Shown here in pieces: positions 7,232-7,653 of a stretch of DNA of 7,653 nt (within the stretch, counting starts at the first letter, position 1; each line of letters starts with the position of its first letter). Under the pieces are notes generated by a model. It saw only the letters and a program-made list of their open reading frames with translations. It was not told the origin of the DNA and made no database searches. The stretch is taken from positions 1-7,653 of the forward strand of contig UQVG01000090.1 in the NCBI GenBank assembly GCA_900544435.1, written 5' to 3'. This DNA comes from an uncultured Erysipelotrichaceae bacterium. GTDB taxonomy: Bacteria > Bacillota_I > Bacilli_A > Erysipelotrichales > Coprobacillaceae. The position numbers and the translations under genes are program-made.

Positions 7232-7653
7232 ATGAGATTAGTTGTACAAAGAGTAAGTGAAGCAAGTGTTGAAATTGAAGGAAAAATAAATGGACAAATT
7301 AAACAAGGATTTATGGTATTAGTGGGTATTACGAATGATGATAATGAAGAAATTGTTGATAAGATGGTTAATAAACTTATTAATTTAAGAATTTTTGAAG
7401 ATGAAAATGAAAAATTAAATTTATCATTGATGGATATCAAAGGAGAAATTCTTTCCATCTCACAATTTACTTTATATGCAAATTGTAAAAAAGGAAGAAG
7501 ACCTAGTTTTTTAGATGCTGCTAAACCAGAAATATCAAAACCATTATATGACTATTTTAATAAATCATTAGAAAAAGCAGGGGTCCATACAGAAACAGGA
7601 ATCTTTGGAGCGATGATGAAAGTCTCACTGATCAATGATGGACCAACAACAAT
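7232..7653 (+). CDS. dtd: D-aminoacyl-tRNA deacylase Dtd (3' end cut by window)
   Basis: Dtd hydrolyses D-aminoacyl-tRNA (and Gly-tRNA-Ala), recycling the tRNA and keeping D-amino acids out of proteins; it is a cytosolic dimer. Family marks are the N-terminal MRLVVQRVSEASVEI, VLVGI (29-33), the active-site SQFTLYA (77-83), KKGRRPSFLDAA (86-97) and the Gly-cisPro loop NDGPTT (135-140), where most members have NxGPVT. 140 complete codons are present and a few residues are missing at the C-terminus. The ATG at 7232 gives the usual family N-terminus and places SQFTL at 77 as in the family. An in-frame ATG at 7226 (two residues longer) sits 5 nt from the GAAAGG SD (7215-7220) and may be the real start. 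In many Firmicutes dtd follows relA; here it is divergent from rarA. Confidence 0.95.
   Translation, partial: MRLVVQRVSEASVEIEGKINGQIKQGFMVLVGITNDDNEEIVDKMVNKLINLRIFEDENEKLNLSLMDIKGEILSISQFTLYANCKKGRRPSFLDAAKPEISKPLYDYFNKSLEKAGVHTETGIFGAMMKVSLINDGPTT

Overview
This is an AT-rich, low-GC Gram-positive chromosome segment carrying six housekeeping or sporulation genes at high density. The best guess is an endospore-forming Firmicute outside the classical Bacillaceae, perhaps an Erysipelotrichia/Coprobacillaceae-type gut bacterium. The evidence is a recognisable Bacillus-type spore coat protein CotE, strong GAGGTG/AAGGAGG ribosome binding sites, A/T-ending codons throughout, and a MutL that carries the MutH-independent endonuclease motifs. 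The lineage call is inference from composition and gene content only.

Layout: 1-109 is a short leader of uncertain content. cotE (110-589, +) is followed by a perfect 13-bp inverted repeat that overlaps a good vegetative promoter. Then comes a tight plus-strand run: mutS (644-3151), mutL (3161-4966, 9 nt after mutS) and miaA (4966-5889, overlapping mutL by one base as TAATG). miaA ends in a bidirectional intrinsic terminator shared with the convergent gene rarA (5886-7154, -); the two coding regions overlap by 4 bp. A 77-bp divergent promoter region separates rarA from dtd (7232 to the window edge, +), which is cut off just before its C-terminus.

How the genes work together: MutS recognises mismatches and recruits MutL, whose C-terminal nuclease nicks the strand to be repaired. 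MiaA prenylates A37 of tRNAs reading UNN codons, and its place behind mutL is an old, widely conserved arrangement. RarA acts at stalled replication forks, so the window is biased towards genome maintenance. Dtd removes D-amino acids from mischarged tRNA, a translation quality-control step. cotE is a sporulation gene that in B. subtilis also sits directly upstream of mutSL; here a separate vegetative promoter between them would uncouple the two expression programmes.

I see no mobile element, CRISPR array, RNA gene or clearly novel system. The most interesting points are the dyad built into the mutS promoter, the parallel divergence of the usual beta-clamp-binding motifs in both MutS and MutL, and the shortened acidic tail of CotE.
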